Shown here in pieces: positions 8,959-18,713 of a DNA stretch of 64,000 nucleotides; the stretch's first letter is position 1, and the number at the start of each line of letters is the position of its first letter. Source of the stretch: Anaerolineales bacterium. Its GTDB lineage: Bacteria > Chloroflexota > Anaerolineae > Anaerolineales > Villigracilaceae. Under the pieces are notes generated by a model. It had not been told where the DNA came from. It ran no database searches and worked only from the letters and a program-made list of their open reading frames with translations. The DNA lies in assembly GCA_014860745.1 (NCBI GenBank), contig JACZJC010000059.1, positions 1 through 64,000 on the forward strand, written 5' to 3'. A program made the translations under genes and the position numbers.

Positions 8959-10818
8959 TTACGGCCTCCACGAAGGCGCGTACCAATCGTAATCAGTGGA
9001 GAGGCCCGGAGCCTGTAAAATTTTCTGCTCGAGGGTGGAGAGGTTGACCAAAAACAAATGACCACCCGAGATCGAGGTGGTTTCCTCAACCAGTAAATAT
9101 TTTCCATTCGGTGAAAAAAGCAATCGTCCAACCGTGGTGCCCTTATAAACCAGCGACTGGTTTTTCCCGGTGCGGCTGACGACATACACTTCCGCGCCCG
9201 GTTCGCCGCTGGTAAAGCTCCTGTAATAATTGAAGGCTATCAGGCTGCTATCCGGCGACCAGACCAGCGGGTAGATGGAACCGCCAGTGAAAGAGGCAAT
9301 CGTCACCGCGTTTGCGCCGTCCGGCTCCATTACTTTCAAAACGTGATTTTGCGTGTTGTAATCATATTCATCGTAGGCGAGAAAACCCGCATCAGGTGAC
9401 GCCACAAATTGAGCCTTTGTCAAAATCGTTTCGAACATGGGGCGAGACTGTCCATTCGCGGTGCGGACAAGATAAATACTGCCCGCGCTGCCGGGCAAAG
9501 CCGAACGCATGATGATATTTTCCGTATACCAGCCATCCATGATGTAAGGTCTTCCCTCAACAGGCAGGTCGGTGGAAACGCTTTTCAACTCGGAGCCGTC
9601 CGCTCGCACCACATACACATCCTCACCGCCAAGGCCATCCTGCGTACGGAACGCGATCCATGAACCATCGGGCGACCAGAAAGGCGGGTCGATGTAGGGG
9701 AACTCCGCCAGCGATGTCCATGTTTTTGCGGCGGCATCGAACAACCATAATTTCGTCGGCGAGCCGTTCGACTGGTCGGAATACGAGAACGCGGCGAACT
9801 TCCCATCCGGCGACCAGCTTAACGCATTGATCGTGAAATTGAACGGGAATGGAACAGGAATAATTTCCAACGGCGGGCAATTTGCCGAATCATAAACGCA
9901 GACGCCGGATACCTTCACCAACTGAATGGATTGTCCCTGCTGGCGGGGTTGATAAAAGAAATACAACTCTCCCGCCTCTTCCTCCGACGGTGGACCTGAT
10001 TCAGGTACAACCGGCAGTGACCCAACCTGATTCGTCGCTGCAGGCGCAATCGCCTGATATTCCGGTGGCAGGGAAAATACCGAGTTCTCAAACGAGGGGT
10101 TGATGGAAATGCTGTTTACAACTCTCTCCCCTACCAGCGCTGCGGTTCCGCTTTTTCCGAATTCCTGCATCTTCAAAAGGATGCCTATCTCGGTATCGAT
10201 CCACAGCTTGAGAGATGGGGAGGAATTGTCGATATACGTCCATTCCACAACCAGCGACTCGCGTCCGGCAACGGATTCGATTGCCACAGGCTTGAAAGTA
10301 CCTTTTGTTTGCGAGAAATCCGAGGCGAAAGCAAGGTTGGCTAACGGAGTTCCCATCTGTCCCCAGAGCGGATTGGGATGCACTTCTCCCTCCACCAGCG
10401 GCGGAATGTATTGTCCAACGCGCGCAAAATCGGGAAATGAAATGGTTTGCACCTGGCTGGCGGTGACATTCACATCATAAATATTCGTCCCGTCACTGAT
10501 TTTGATGATGCTATTCGGGTTGTTGGTGACGCCAACCAATTCCACTTTGAACCTGCTGTTGATCGGGTCCAGCCAGACTTTTTCCTGCACGGCCTGGGTC
10601 GAACCGTCCGGCATAAGCCATGTGACAGTTCCTTCCATTTGGAGGGTGATCCATTTTGAAGCGCTCTCCCGCAGGGCATGTTGAATCTGCTCGGAGGTGG
10701 AATCAAGGCCAAGGTCAGCGGGAGCAGGTGTCAGGTTAAAGAATGAGGCGGGAGGCGGAGTCGAGGCGGGGGAACAGGCCGTTAGGAAAATCAAAATAAG
10801 GATTAATAACCGCTTCAT
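8959..10818 (-). CDS. lipoprotein with N-terminal LolA-like region and C-terminal TolB/PD40 beta-propeller
   Basis: Lipobox ILIFLTACSP; repeats WSPDGKFAAFSYSD, WSPDGSWIAFRTQDG, WSPDSSLIAFNYY, FSPNGKYLLVEE. Confidence 0.85.
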   Translation of the reverse strand: MKRLLILILIFLTACSPASTPPPASFFNLTPAPADLGLDSTSEQIQHALRESASKWITLQMEGTVTWLMPDGSTQAVQEKVWLDPINSRFKVELVGVTNNPNSIIKISDGTNIYDVNVTASQVQTISFPDFARVGQYIPPLVEGEVHPNPLWGQMGTPLANLAFASDFSQTKGTFKPVAIESVAGRESLVVEWTYIDNSSPSLKLWIDTEIGILLKMQEFGKSGTAALVGERVVNSISINPSFENSVFSLPPEYQAIAPAATNQVGSLPVVPESGPPSEEEAGELYFFYQPRQQGQSIQLVKVSGVCVYDSANCPPLEIIPVPFPFNFTINALSWSPDGKFAAFSYSDQSNGSPTKLWLFDAAAKTWTSLAEFPYIDPPFWSPDGSWIAFRTQDGLGGEDVYVVRADGSELKSVSTDLPVEGRPYIMDGWYTENIIMRSALPGSAGSIYLVRTANGQSRPMFETILTKAQFVASPDAGFLAYDEYDYNTQNHVLKVMEPDGANAVTIASFTGGSIYPLVWSPDSSLIAFNYYRSFTSGEPGAEVYVVSRTGKNQSLVYKGTTVGRLLFSPNGKYLLVEETTSISGGHLFLVNLSTLEQKILQAPGLSTDYDWYAPSWRP

Positions 10819-10982
10819 GAAATCTCCTTTTGAAAAAATCCACGAAAATGTAACATCGGCACTGGTAACTCTTTGGCTTATCGAAAAAAGATGTTGCTGC
10901 GGGTCACTCATGAAAATGGATGTTGGCTTAATGGAAAAGTTCCCGCTGTCTTTCGACAACGGGAGCTTTTTTGATCAGGAGA

Positions 10983-13079
10983 CTAAGGTATGGCTGTTGC
11001 CGTCGGCGTTGACGTCGATGTTACAGTGGGCGTGGGAGTGAAAGTTGGCGTGGTCGGTGTGTTCGTAATCGTCGGAGTCGTGCTCGGGTTAACTGTTGGT
11101 GCGACGGAAGAGGCGTTGAAGATATGCGGCGCGACCCAGAGTGCGCGGTCGCCTGCGGGAGAGCCGGCGGAAAGCACACTGAGGATGAACTTTACATCCT
11201 TGCCAACCAGGGCGCTGAGATCGATATCGGCAGCATACACGCCGCCTTCGTATTTTTCAACAAAAGCCCAGAAGGTCTGGATGGATGAACTGCCATCCAG
11301 TGAATAATCCAGGCGGAAGACCACATAGCAGGAGGTTGCGCCGTTTTCACAGTTGACCAGGGTGCGGAATTTATCGCCGGCCTTTACCTTATAGACCGGA
11401 TAAATGCCTTGTATGTACCCGTTGTTGATGTTCTGCGGAAATGTGACCAGGCCGGGGCGGCTGTCGTTTGTGCCATTTTCCAGCCTGGATGGGTTGGCGA
11501 TCAACACGAAGCCTTTCCCATCTCCATCGGTGCCGGGGCATGGCAGTTGTCCCGCACCGCTGTACCAGGTCGCCGCGCAAACATTGGCGACAAAATCATA
11601 GCTGGTACCGGCAACAGGTGTGGCCGGTGTTACCGGGGTGCCGGGCGTGGGCGATTTTGTAGCGGTTCCGGGAACAGTGCCCGTGCCGCTGACTTTGATC
11701 TCAACCCAGAAGGATTTGGTTCCGGCAGAACCTATGCCAAACGGGATGCCGGTATTGTTCTTGAGCTTCCAATAGCCGCGATAGGTTCCCGCGGTGGTTG
11801 GTGAAGTTAGTTGTATGGTGATGTCTACGGTCTGTCCGGGCGCCACGGAAGTGGGAATGAGCGCTGAATCGGGGCCGCCCATCTTTTCGCCGGAGTCGAA
11901 GATCAGGCTGTAATTCGTCCAAGTGCAGGTGCCGATATTCTTCAAGCGCCAAGTCTTGGAGAAGCCGATGCCCGGTGCAAAGGATGTACCGTCAGGGACG
12001 GTGACATCCGCGATGAATTGCGCGCGGTCACACGCCGAAGGAACCGGTGTGACAGACTTTGTGGGCGTGGGTGTGGGGGGCGTACCTGTTACGGTAGGTG
12101 TGACTGTGGGAGGTGTGCCTCCGCCAGGCCGCGAAATGATGGGGTTCACCCACAGGGAGCGGTCGCCGATCGGAGAACCATACGCCGACGTTACAAGAAT
12201 GAACTTGACATCCTGCCCGGCCAGCGAACTTAAATTGAGGTTGACATTGTAAGTCCAACCTTCATATTTTTCGCGGAAGGTCCAGAAGGTTTTGACAGCG
12301 CCATCCCCGATCTGATAATCGAGGCGATAAGCCACGTAACAACTTGTTGCGCCGTATTCACAGCCGATGGTCGCCTGGAAACGGTCACCGTTTTGTACGC
12401 GGAATGCGGGGTACTTGCCCTGAACATAGCCATTGCTCACATTGTTGGGAGCAAGCAGCAATCCAGCCTGCGCGGATTCAACTCCGCTTTCGAGCTTGGG
12501 CCTGTCCAGTTTAAATGCGAAGCCGTTTGCACTGCCATCCGCGCCGGGGAAGTTGAATGACCCCGCACCGCTTGACCATGCGGCAGAAGCGGCAGAGGCG
12601 GCAAAGTCGTAGCCTGTGCCGGATGATCCTGTCACGTAGATCTCAACCCAGAAGGATTTATTCGCGGTCGAACCAATACCAAAGACTCCGCCTGACGCGT
12701 TCTTAAATTTATAATAACCAAAGTAATGTCCAGCGGAACTGGGCGCGGTCATATCCACTGTGATATCCACGGTTTGACCGGGATTAACAGTGGTCGGCAG
12801 AGCAACTGAAGCAGGAACGCCCATCTTCTCGCCGCTATCATGGATCAGCGAGACATCCGAGCTTGTCCATGCACATGTGCCGATATTTTTTATGCGCCAG
12901 GTTTTCTTGAATGCGGTGCCAGGCGCGAACGATGTGCCGTCCGGGACGGTAACATCGGCGACAAATTGCGCCCAATAACATGTTGCGGCTTTCACGGGCT
13001 GGGCGGCCGCCGCAGGCATCAGGGAAACCATCAGGGCGACCAATAGCAAGGCAGTACCAAATTTCGTTACAAATTTCAT
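10983..13079 (-). CDS. secreted protein with duplicated NBR1 Ig-like domain and duplicated beta-sandwich domain; T/P-rich tail
   Basis: Two copies of FIADVTVPDGTSFAPG...KTWR(I/L)KNIGTC(A/T)WT...G and two copies of YDF.A..AA.W.SGAG...; signal peptide. Confidence 0.85.
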   Translation of the reverse strand: MKFVTKFGTALLLVALMVSLMPAAAAQPVKAATCYWAQFVADVTVPDGTSFAPGTAFKKTWRIKNIGTCAWTSSDVSLIHDSGEKMGVPASVALPTTVNPGQTVDITVDMTAPSSAGHYFGYYKFKNASGGVFGIGSTANKSFWVEIYVTGSSGTGYDFAASAASAAWSSGAGSFNFPGADGSANGFAFKLDRPKLESGVESAQAGLLLAPNNVSNGYVQGKYPAFRVQNGDRFQATIGCEYGATSCYVAYRLDYQIGDGAVKTFWTFREKYEGWTYNVNLNLSSLAGQDVKFILVTSAYGSPIGDRSLWVNPIISRPGGGTPPTVTPTVTGTPPTPTPTKSVTPVPSACDRAQFIADVTVPDGTSFAPGIGFSKTWRLKNIGTCTWTNYSLIFDSGEKMGGPDSALIPTSVAPGQTVDITIQLTSPTTAGTYRGYWKLKNNTGIPFGIGSAGTKSFWVEIKVSGTGTVPGTATKSPTPGTPVTPATPVAGTSYDFVANVCAATWYSGAGQLPCPGTDGDGKGFVLIANPSRLENGTNDSRPGLVTFPQNINNGYIQGIYPVYKVKAGDKFRTLVNCENGATSCYVVFRLDYSLDGSSSIQTFWAFVEKYEGGVYAADIDLSALVGKDVKFILSVLSAGSPAGDRALWVAPHIFNASSVAPTVNPSTTPTITNTPTTPTFTPTPTVTSTSTPTATAIP

Positions 13080-13272
13080 TTCTTCCTCCATCAAATCAAG
13101 GGCTAAATAATGACGTAAAAAATATCTGAATTGTTCCTTATGACTATGCGCTCTCCATAGTATAACTTTTCTTTTATAAATGTTCAATAAGGGAAAAGCG
13201 CAATTTGGGGACTAATTTCCCTTTATTACACAGGAAATCGAATCCCCAAAGCGTTGCACTATAATTGCAGAC

Positions 13273-14439
13273 ATGTCCCGTACCATCCTGCATTTGGATC
13301 TCGATGCGTTTTATTGCTCGGTTGAGGAGATTCAAAACTCCTCCCTGCGCGGCAAACCGTTTGCAGTAGGCGGCAGACCCAATGAACGCGGTGTGGTCGC
13401 TTCGTGTTCGTATGCGGCTCGCGCGCTTGGCATTCGCAGCGCCATGCCCATGTCCCGCGCGCTGCAGCTTTGCAGGCAGTTGATCATCGTCCCAGGCAGG
13501 CACAGGCTTTACGGCGAATATTCCGAAAAGGTGATGAGCAAACTGCGGGATTTGACTCCCCTTGTGGAACAGATTTCCATCGACGAGGCCTTTCTCGACA
13601 TCTCAGACATTTGCCAAGCCCCCGCCCGCCTCGCCCTGGACCTGCAAACTGGCATCAAAAACGAATTGCATTTACCCAGCTCGATTGGCATTGCATCCAA
13701 CAAACTCGTGGCAAAGATAGCCACCGAGGTTGGCAAGAAATCCAGCAAGAACAAAAACGAACCTCCCTTCGGGTTGACCATCGTTCCCGCAGATGATGAA
13801 GCCAAATTCCTCGCTCCCCTGCCCGCGGATATGCTGTGGGGTGTGGGACCAAAAACATTCACGCGATTAACCGAACTTGGCATCCACACCATCGGCGACA
13901 TTGCGAACTGGCCTGAAAAGGAACTTGCCAGCCTGTTCGGTGAAAATGGACGCGATTTGTGGCGTCATGCGCATGGAATCGATAACCGTCCCATCGTCAC
14001 CGAATACGAGACCAAATCCGTCAGCCAGGAGACCACCTTCAACGTGGATATTCGTGACGACAAGCTACTCGAAAAGACATTGCGCGAACAGTCCAAGGAT
14101 GTGGCCCGACAATTAAGAAAAAATGACCTCGCGGGAAAAACCGTCAAATTGAAAATCCGTTGGCCTGATTTCACCACATTGACGAGGCAAGTGACTTTGC
14201 CTACTACCACCGATAATGAAGATGAAATATTCCGCAGCGCTGTAAAACTGATGAAATCCGTCCGTAAACCGAATCAAGCCGTTCGGTTGATCGGAGTCGG
14301 CGTCAGCGGAATCGGGGCTCCGGTACGGCAACTCAGCTTGTGGGACGTAGGAAGCGAAAAATCCCGCAAATTGCAGGAGGTTGTGGATCAACTTCAGGAA
14401 AAATATGGGAGGGATGTGATCCATCGCGGAGAGAATTAA
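13273..14439 (+). CDS. dinB: DNA polymerase IV (Y-family)
   Basis: ILHLDLDAFYCSVEEIQNSSLRGKPFAVGG; SIDEAFLDIS; SIGIASNKLVAKIATEVGKKS. Confidence 0.97.
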   Translation: MSRTILHLDLDAFYCSVEEIQNSSLRGKPFAVGGRPNERGVVASCSYAARALGIRSAMPMSRALQLCRQLIIVPGRHRLYGEYSEKVMSKLRDLTPLVEQISIDEAFLDISDICQAPARLALDLQTGIKNELHLPSSIGIASNKLVAKIATEVGKKSSKNKNEPPFGLTIVPADDEAKFLAPLPADMLWGVGPKTFTRLTELGIHTIGDIANWPEKELASLFGENGRDLWRHAHGIDNRPIVTEYETKSVSQETTFNVDIRDDKLLEKTLREQSKDVARQLRKNDLAGKTVKLKIRWPDFTTLTRQVTLPTTTDNEDEIFRSAVKLMKSVRKPNQAVRLIGVGVSGIGAPVRQLSLWDVGSEKSRKLQEVVDQLQEKYGRDVIHRGEN

Positions 14440-14465
14440 GTCACATTTAAATCGTGATTCTTTAG

Positions 14466-14502
14466 AGGCGTGTATATGTCATAATTTGACATATACACGC
14501 CT
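14466..14502. terminator. perfect 16-bp inverted repeat; terminator or operator
   Basis: AGGCGTGTATATGTCA-TAATT-TGACATATACACGCCT followed by TATATTTTTC. Confidence 0.6.
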
Positions 14503-14525
14503 TATATTTTTCAAGGAAGTGACAC

Positions 14526-15497
14526 ATGAACGACAAAATCATCGAATGGCTTTTGCAAGGCGAAGCGTGGATCGAATACCGAACCCGCGTGGACTTGCTT
14601 GAACAGGCAGAAAGCGATCCACAGGTCAAGGCGGCACGGAAAAAAATGCTGGCCGACCCAAAGATTCAATCCCTGCTTGCGGAGTTGACCGACTGGCCGG
14701 GGATAGTCCTCAATAGCCACAGGTCTGCCAGCCAGCCTTTCCACAAACTTGAATTCATCGCGGACTTGGGGTTGAACGTCAACGACCCGCCAGTGAAGAA
14801 GATCGTGAAGAAAGTGATGGAACATCAATCCAAACAAGGGCCTTTCCAATTGCCAACGAATGTCCCAACGCATTTCGGTGGGAGCGGACAGGACGAATGG
14901 GCGTGGGCATTGTGCGATGCGCCTGTGATCGTTTCGTCCCTGATCCAAATGGGAATGCGTGAAGACAAGCGCGTGCAATCTGCCGTTGATTTTTTGGATG
15001 GTCTCGTCCGCGAAAATGGCTGGCCGTGCGCCGTCTCACCGGAGTTGGGGAAATTCCGCGGGCCGGGGCGAAAGGAAGATCCGTGTCCCTACGCGACATT
15101 GGTGATGTTACAAACGCTGGCGCATGTGACTGAGTTACACGATGGCAAGTCCGCAAAAATTGGCGTGGAAACTTTGCTCTCGCTTTGGGCTGAAAGCAAA
15201 GAAAAGCATCCGTACATGTTCTTCATGGGCACGGATTTCCGCAAACTCAAAGCGCCGCTTTTTTGGTACGACATTTTGCACGTGCTGGATGTGCTCAGTC
15301 AATTCAAGTGGGCGCGGAAGGATAAACGCTTCAAGGAGATGTTGAAGTTGGTCGAATTGAAAGCAGATGAAGATGGAAGATACATGCCCGAATCCATTTG
15401 GACGGCGTGGAAGGATTGGGATTTTGGTCAGAAGAAAATCCCATCGAGAGGGTTGACGTTTTTCGTCCAACGAATTCTAAAAAGAGCCTCAACTTGA
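14526..15497 (+). CDS. hypothetical protein, possible terpenoid cyclase/prenyltransferase alpha-alpha toroid fold
   Basis: Long ORF with alpha-toroid-like repeats; fold assignment is inference. Confidence 0.7.
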   Translation: MNDKIIEWLLQGEAWIEYRTRVDLLEQAESDPQVKAARKKMLADPKIQSLLAELTDWPGIVLNSHRSASQPFHKLEFIADLGLNVNDPPVKKIVKKVMEHQSKQGPFQLPTNVPTHFGGSGQDEWAWALCDAPVIVSSLIQMGMREDKRVQSAVDFLDGLVRENGWPCAVSPELGKFRGPGRKEDPCPYATLVMLQTLAHVTELHDGKSAKIGVETLLSLWAESKEKHPYMFFMGTDFRKLKAPLFWYDILHVLDVLSQFKWARKDKRFKEMLKLVELKADEDGRYMPESIWTAWKDWDFGQKKIPSRGLTFFVQRILKRAST

Positions 15498-15512
15498 GCC
15501 TTTGAAGGAGGC

Positions 15513-15953
15513 ATGATGACCAAAATTACGCTCATTGCTCCCTGCGGAATGAACTGCGGAACCTGCATGGCTTATTTGAGAGACAAAAACACATGTCCCG
15601 GTTGCAGAGTAGAAGACCTTAACAAAGCTGTCAGCATCCTCAGGTGCAAAATCAAAAATTGCGAAGTCCTTCAACAAGGGGGTGCAAAGTTTTGTTTTCA
15701 ATGTGACAGTTTTCCCTGCAAACAGGTGAAGCATATGGATAAAAGGTATCGAACCAGATACAACATGAGCGTGATCGAGAATCTTGAAAACATCCAAAAG
15801 CTTGGAATTCGGCAGTTTGTCGAAAACGAAAAAGTCAGGTGGGCCTGTCCCCAATGCGGAGGCATTGTTTGTGCCCACAACCGCTATTGCTATCGCTGTG
15901 AAAAAAGCAACCATGAACAAGGAATAAAACATGAAAAACAAAAAGGATTTTGA
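15513..15953 (+). CDS. DUF3795-family Cys-rich protein
   Basis: APCGMNCGTCMAYLRDKNTCPGCR... followed by further Cys motifs. Confidence 0.8.
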   Translation: MMTKITLIAPCGMNCGTCMAYLRDKNTCPGCRVEDLNKAVSILRCKIKNCEVLQQGGAKFCFQCDSFPCKQVKHMDKRYRTRYNMSVIENLENIQKLGIRQFVENEKVRWACPQCGGIVCAHNRYCYRCEKSNHEQGIKHEKQKGF

Positions 15954-15988
15954 TAAACTTCTTCAAGAAAGAAGCGAAGGACACTGAA

Positions 15989-16633
15989 ATGAAAATTCTC
16001 GACCTGAAAAAACAATTCAAATATCTGTATCAGCCATCGGCAAAGAAGATCGAAACCGTTCAAGTGCCTAATCTACAATTTGCCATGATTGATGGCTCGA
16101 TTGAAAAAGGCTCCGAGCCCGGCAAATCACCATCCTTCGCTGAAGCGACGATGGCTTTGTACGGGCTGGCGTACACGCTCAAATTCATGCTAAATAAGCG
16201 CAAGACAAATGCGGTTGATTATCCTGTGATGGCGCTCGAGGGCTTGTGGTGGGTGGAAGATGGCATGTTCGATATCACCATCAAAGACAATTGGTTTTAC
16301 ACCTTGATGATTATGCACCCTGAGGTCATCACCCAAGAGTTGTTCGAAGAAGCGCGCGAACAAGTCCGCAGAAAAAAAGGGGACAGTGAAAAGCTCTCCA
16401 ATGCGAGGCTTGCTTATTTTGAAGAAGGCCTGTGCGTGCAAACCATGCACATCGGGCCGTACGCCGCCGAGCCAGCCACCATTGAACGCATGAGGGAATA
16501 CATGAAAGAAAACAGCTTGAAGGATAACGTCGGCCCGCACGGCAAGCATCATGAAATCTACATGAGCGATCCGCGCAGGGTATCACCTGATAAAATGAAG
16601 ACAGTGTTGAGACATCCGGTTGTGAATAAGTAG
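15989..16633 (+). CDS. GyrI-like small-molecule-binding domain protein
   Basis: MKILDLKKQFKYLYQPSAKKIETVQVPNLQFAMIDGSIEKGSEP...; EEGLCVQTMHIGPYAAEPATI. Confidence 0.85.
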   Translation: MKILDLKKQFKYLYQPSAKKIETVQVPNLQFAMIDGSIEKGSEPGKSPSFAEATMALYGLAYTLKFMLNKRKTNAVDYPVMALEGLWWVEDGMFDITIKDNWFYTLMIMHPEVITQELFEEAREQVRRKKGDSEKLSNARLAYFEEGLCVQTMHIGPYAAEPATIERMREYMKENSLKDNVGPHGKHHEIYMSDPRRVSPDKMKTVLRHPVVNK

Positions 16634-16706
16634 GCTATTGGTCGAGTAGGGCAGGCGCACTTCCCGCCCATATTGAGACCATATGTGAAAGAGGAAAGAA
16701 AATAGA

Positions 16707-17066
16707 ATGAATTGTTTCTACCACCCCACTACTCCCGCCGTTGGAATTTGCAAGTACTGCCAGCGCGGCTTATGCACCGACTGTGCCGCTGTTGTGGATG
16801 ATGTCATCGCGTGCAAAAACCGCCATGAAGATGAAGTCCACAAACTGGAGCAGCTTGCCGCGCGCAGCCTCTTCCAATCCAAACGGGTGGCTTCGGGTTT
16901 TATGCGCAATGCAATATTCTACGGTCTGGTGGGAGCGGCCTTTGCGGGGTTTGGTCTCTGGCAATTGAAATGGCTTGGCCTGCAGGCGGTGGTATTCATC
17001 ATGCTGGGAGTCTTCCTGCTCTACGCAGCGGCGGCAAATTACTTCGAGGGCAGAAGGCACAAATAA
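16707..17066 (+). CDS. B-box-type zinc finger membrane protein
   Basis: CFYHPTTPAVGICKYCQRGLCTDCA plus two TM helices. Confidence 0.8.
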   Translation: MNCFYHPTTPAVGICKYCQRGLCTDCAAVVDDVIACKNRHEDEVHKLEQLAARSLFQSKRVASGFMRNAIFYGLVGAAFAGFGLWQLKWLGLQAVVFIMLGVFLLYAAAANYFEGRRHK

Positions 17067-17123
17067 CTGCAACTCCTTTCGTTCTTCTGCGTAATAAAAG
17101 GTGACAATACGAAAGGAGCAAAA

Positions 17124-17315
17124 ATGAGCGATATCAAAACCCTCACTCGAAGCAAATCCAACCGCATGATCGCGGGTGTCTGTGCGGGCCTCGGCGATTA
17201 TCTCAACATCGACCCGACCGTCGTACGGCTGTTATTCGTGCTAGGTTTCTTCACCTTCAACGGCGCCATGCTGTTGGTGTATCTCATCATGGCCATCGTC
17301 ACCCCCGAACAGTAA
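17124..17315 (+). CDS. PspC domain protein
   Basis: LTRSKSNRMIAGVCAGLGDYLNIDPTVVRLLFVL. Confidence 0.93.
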   Translation: MSDIKTLTRSKSNRMIAGVCAGLGDYLNIDPTVVRLLFVLGFFTFNGAMLLVYLIMAIVTPEQ

Positions 17316-17319
17316 TTTT

Positions 17320-17351
17320 TCGAACCGCGACAAATTTGTCGCGGTTCGAAT
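17320..17351. terminator. bidirectional terminator
   Basis: Perfect palindrome TTCGAACCGCGACAAATTTGTCGCGGTTCGAA between convergent genes. Confidence 0.8.
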
Positions 17352-18257
17352 TTAACGGGCCAGAGCGAGGAAAACATCCTCCAGAGTCGCCTCGCCGCTT
17401 TCGATTTTTTCCACCTGAATCTTTTTCCTCTTCAACAAGCCGCTCAGCGCTTCTTGCTTAACCTTCGAGCTGATGACCCGCAAATGATCACCCGCCAACC
17501 CGACGCGTTCGACTCCATCCATCTCGCGCAGAACTTCCAGTCCCTGCTCGAGCGGATGCGCGAATACTTCCCACACATCTCCCTTGATCACGGTGCGCTT
17601 TAAATTTGTCGGTGTGTCCATCGCAAGCAATTTGCCATCGCGCATCACACCGACCCGTTCGCAATATTCGGCTTCGTCCATGTAATGGGTGGTGACGAAA
17701 ATCGTCACGCCGCCCTCGGCAAGTTCGTAGATCAAATCCCAGAAGGCACGGCGGGCGGTCGGGTCCACACCGGAGGTGGGTTCATCGAGGAAAAGCAATT
17801 TGGGCTGATGCACCAGTGCAATACCAAGTGAAAGTCTCTGCCGCCAGCCGGTGGACATATCCCTCGTGAGCGTTTGCTCATGCCCTTTGAGGCCGACCAA
17901 CTCAAGGGTCTGCTGGATGCGCGCTTTGTCGGTGATCCCGTACACACCGCCGTAGAAAGTCAGATTCTCCTGTGTAGTCAAATCATCGTAGATCGCAAAT
18001 TTTTGAGACATGTACCCAACCCTCGCGCGGACTTCCTCGCTTTGCCGCTGCACATCGTATCCAAGCACGGTGGCTTCGCCTTCGCTGGGAGTGAGCAGGC
18101 CGAGCAGCATGCGGATGGTGGTGGTCTTGCCCGAACCATTCGGCCCAAGATAGCCAACCACCTCTCCTTCGTTCACTTCAAAGTTGATATGATCGACGGC
18201 GACAAAATCGCCGAATCGCCTTGTAAGATTTTCAACATAGATGACGGGCAATGACAT
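17352..18257 (-). CDS. ABC transporter ATP-binding protein
   Basis: Walker A GPNGSGKTT, signature, Walker B LLFLDEPTSGVDP. Confidence 0.95.
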   Translation of the reverse strand: MSLPVIYVENLTRRFGDFVAVDHINFEVNEGEVVGYLGPNGSGKTTTIRMLLGLLTPSEGEATVLGYDVQRQSEEVRARVGYMSQKFAIYDDLTTQENLTFYGGVYGITDKARIQQTLELVGLKGHEQTLTRDMSTGWRQRLSLGIALVHQPKLLFLDEPTSGVDPTARRAFWDLIYELAEGGVTIFVTTHYMDEAEYCERVGVMRDGKLLAMDTPTNLKRTVIKGDVWEVFAHPLEQGLEVLREMDGVERVGLAGDHLRVISSKVKQEALSGLLKRKKIQVEKIESGEATLEDVFLALAR

Positions 18258-18695
18258 TTATGCTCCCTTTTCCAGCACAGTTTTCAGGCGGGCGAGATTG
18301 CCTTCCATGAGGGTTTTCACCTGGCCCGCCATGACACCTTCTGCAAGTTTGAAGATCCCGCCGGGGTTGCCCTCACCATGGAGGTTGACTTTTGTACCCG
18401 TACCCACCGTTTTGAAAGTGATCGTGAGACTCAATTGCATGGGACCCGCATTCAATTGAAAACCGCATTTGGTATGCGGCTCATACGCGGTGACTTGCAG
18501 CTCGCCTTCGATGCGGCGTCCGAGCGCCTCGCCAACACTTTTGAATTTTGTGCCGACACCCACAGCGCCCGGCGTAACCTGCTCGAGACTTACCACAGCG
18601 GAATTCCATTGCGCCATGTTATTGGGGTCGGCAACAAACGCAAAGACATCTTTCATGGGGCGGTCGATCAATGTACTAAAATCGAAGTTGATCAT
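18258..18695 (-). CDS. SRPBCC/CoxG-like family protein
   Basis: INFDFSTLIDRPMKDVFAFVADPNNMAQWNSAVVSLEQVTPG... Confidence 0.85.
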   Translation of the reverse strand: MINFDFSTLIDRPMKDVFAFVADPNNMAQWNSAVVSLEQVTPGAVGVGTKFKSVGEALGRRIEGELQVTAYEPHTKCGFQLNAGPMQLSLTITFKTVGTGTKVNLHGEGNPGGIFKLAEGVMAGQVKTLMEGNLARLKTVLEKGA

Positions 18696-18713
18696 GGCAA
18701 TATTCCTCTCGTT

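Noticed and set aside
10990-11110. GT-rich low-complexity DNA as a possible satellite or recombination site
   Set aside because: It encodes the T/P-rich C-terminal tail of the secreted protein on the - strand.
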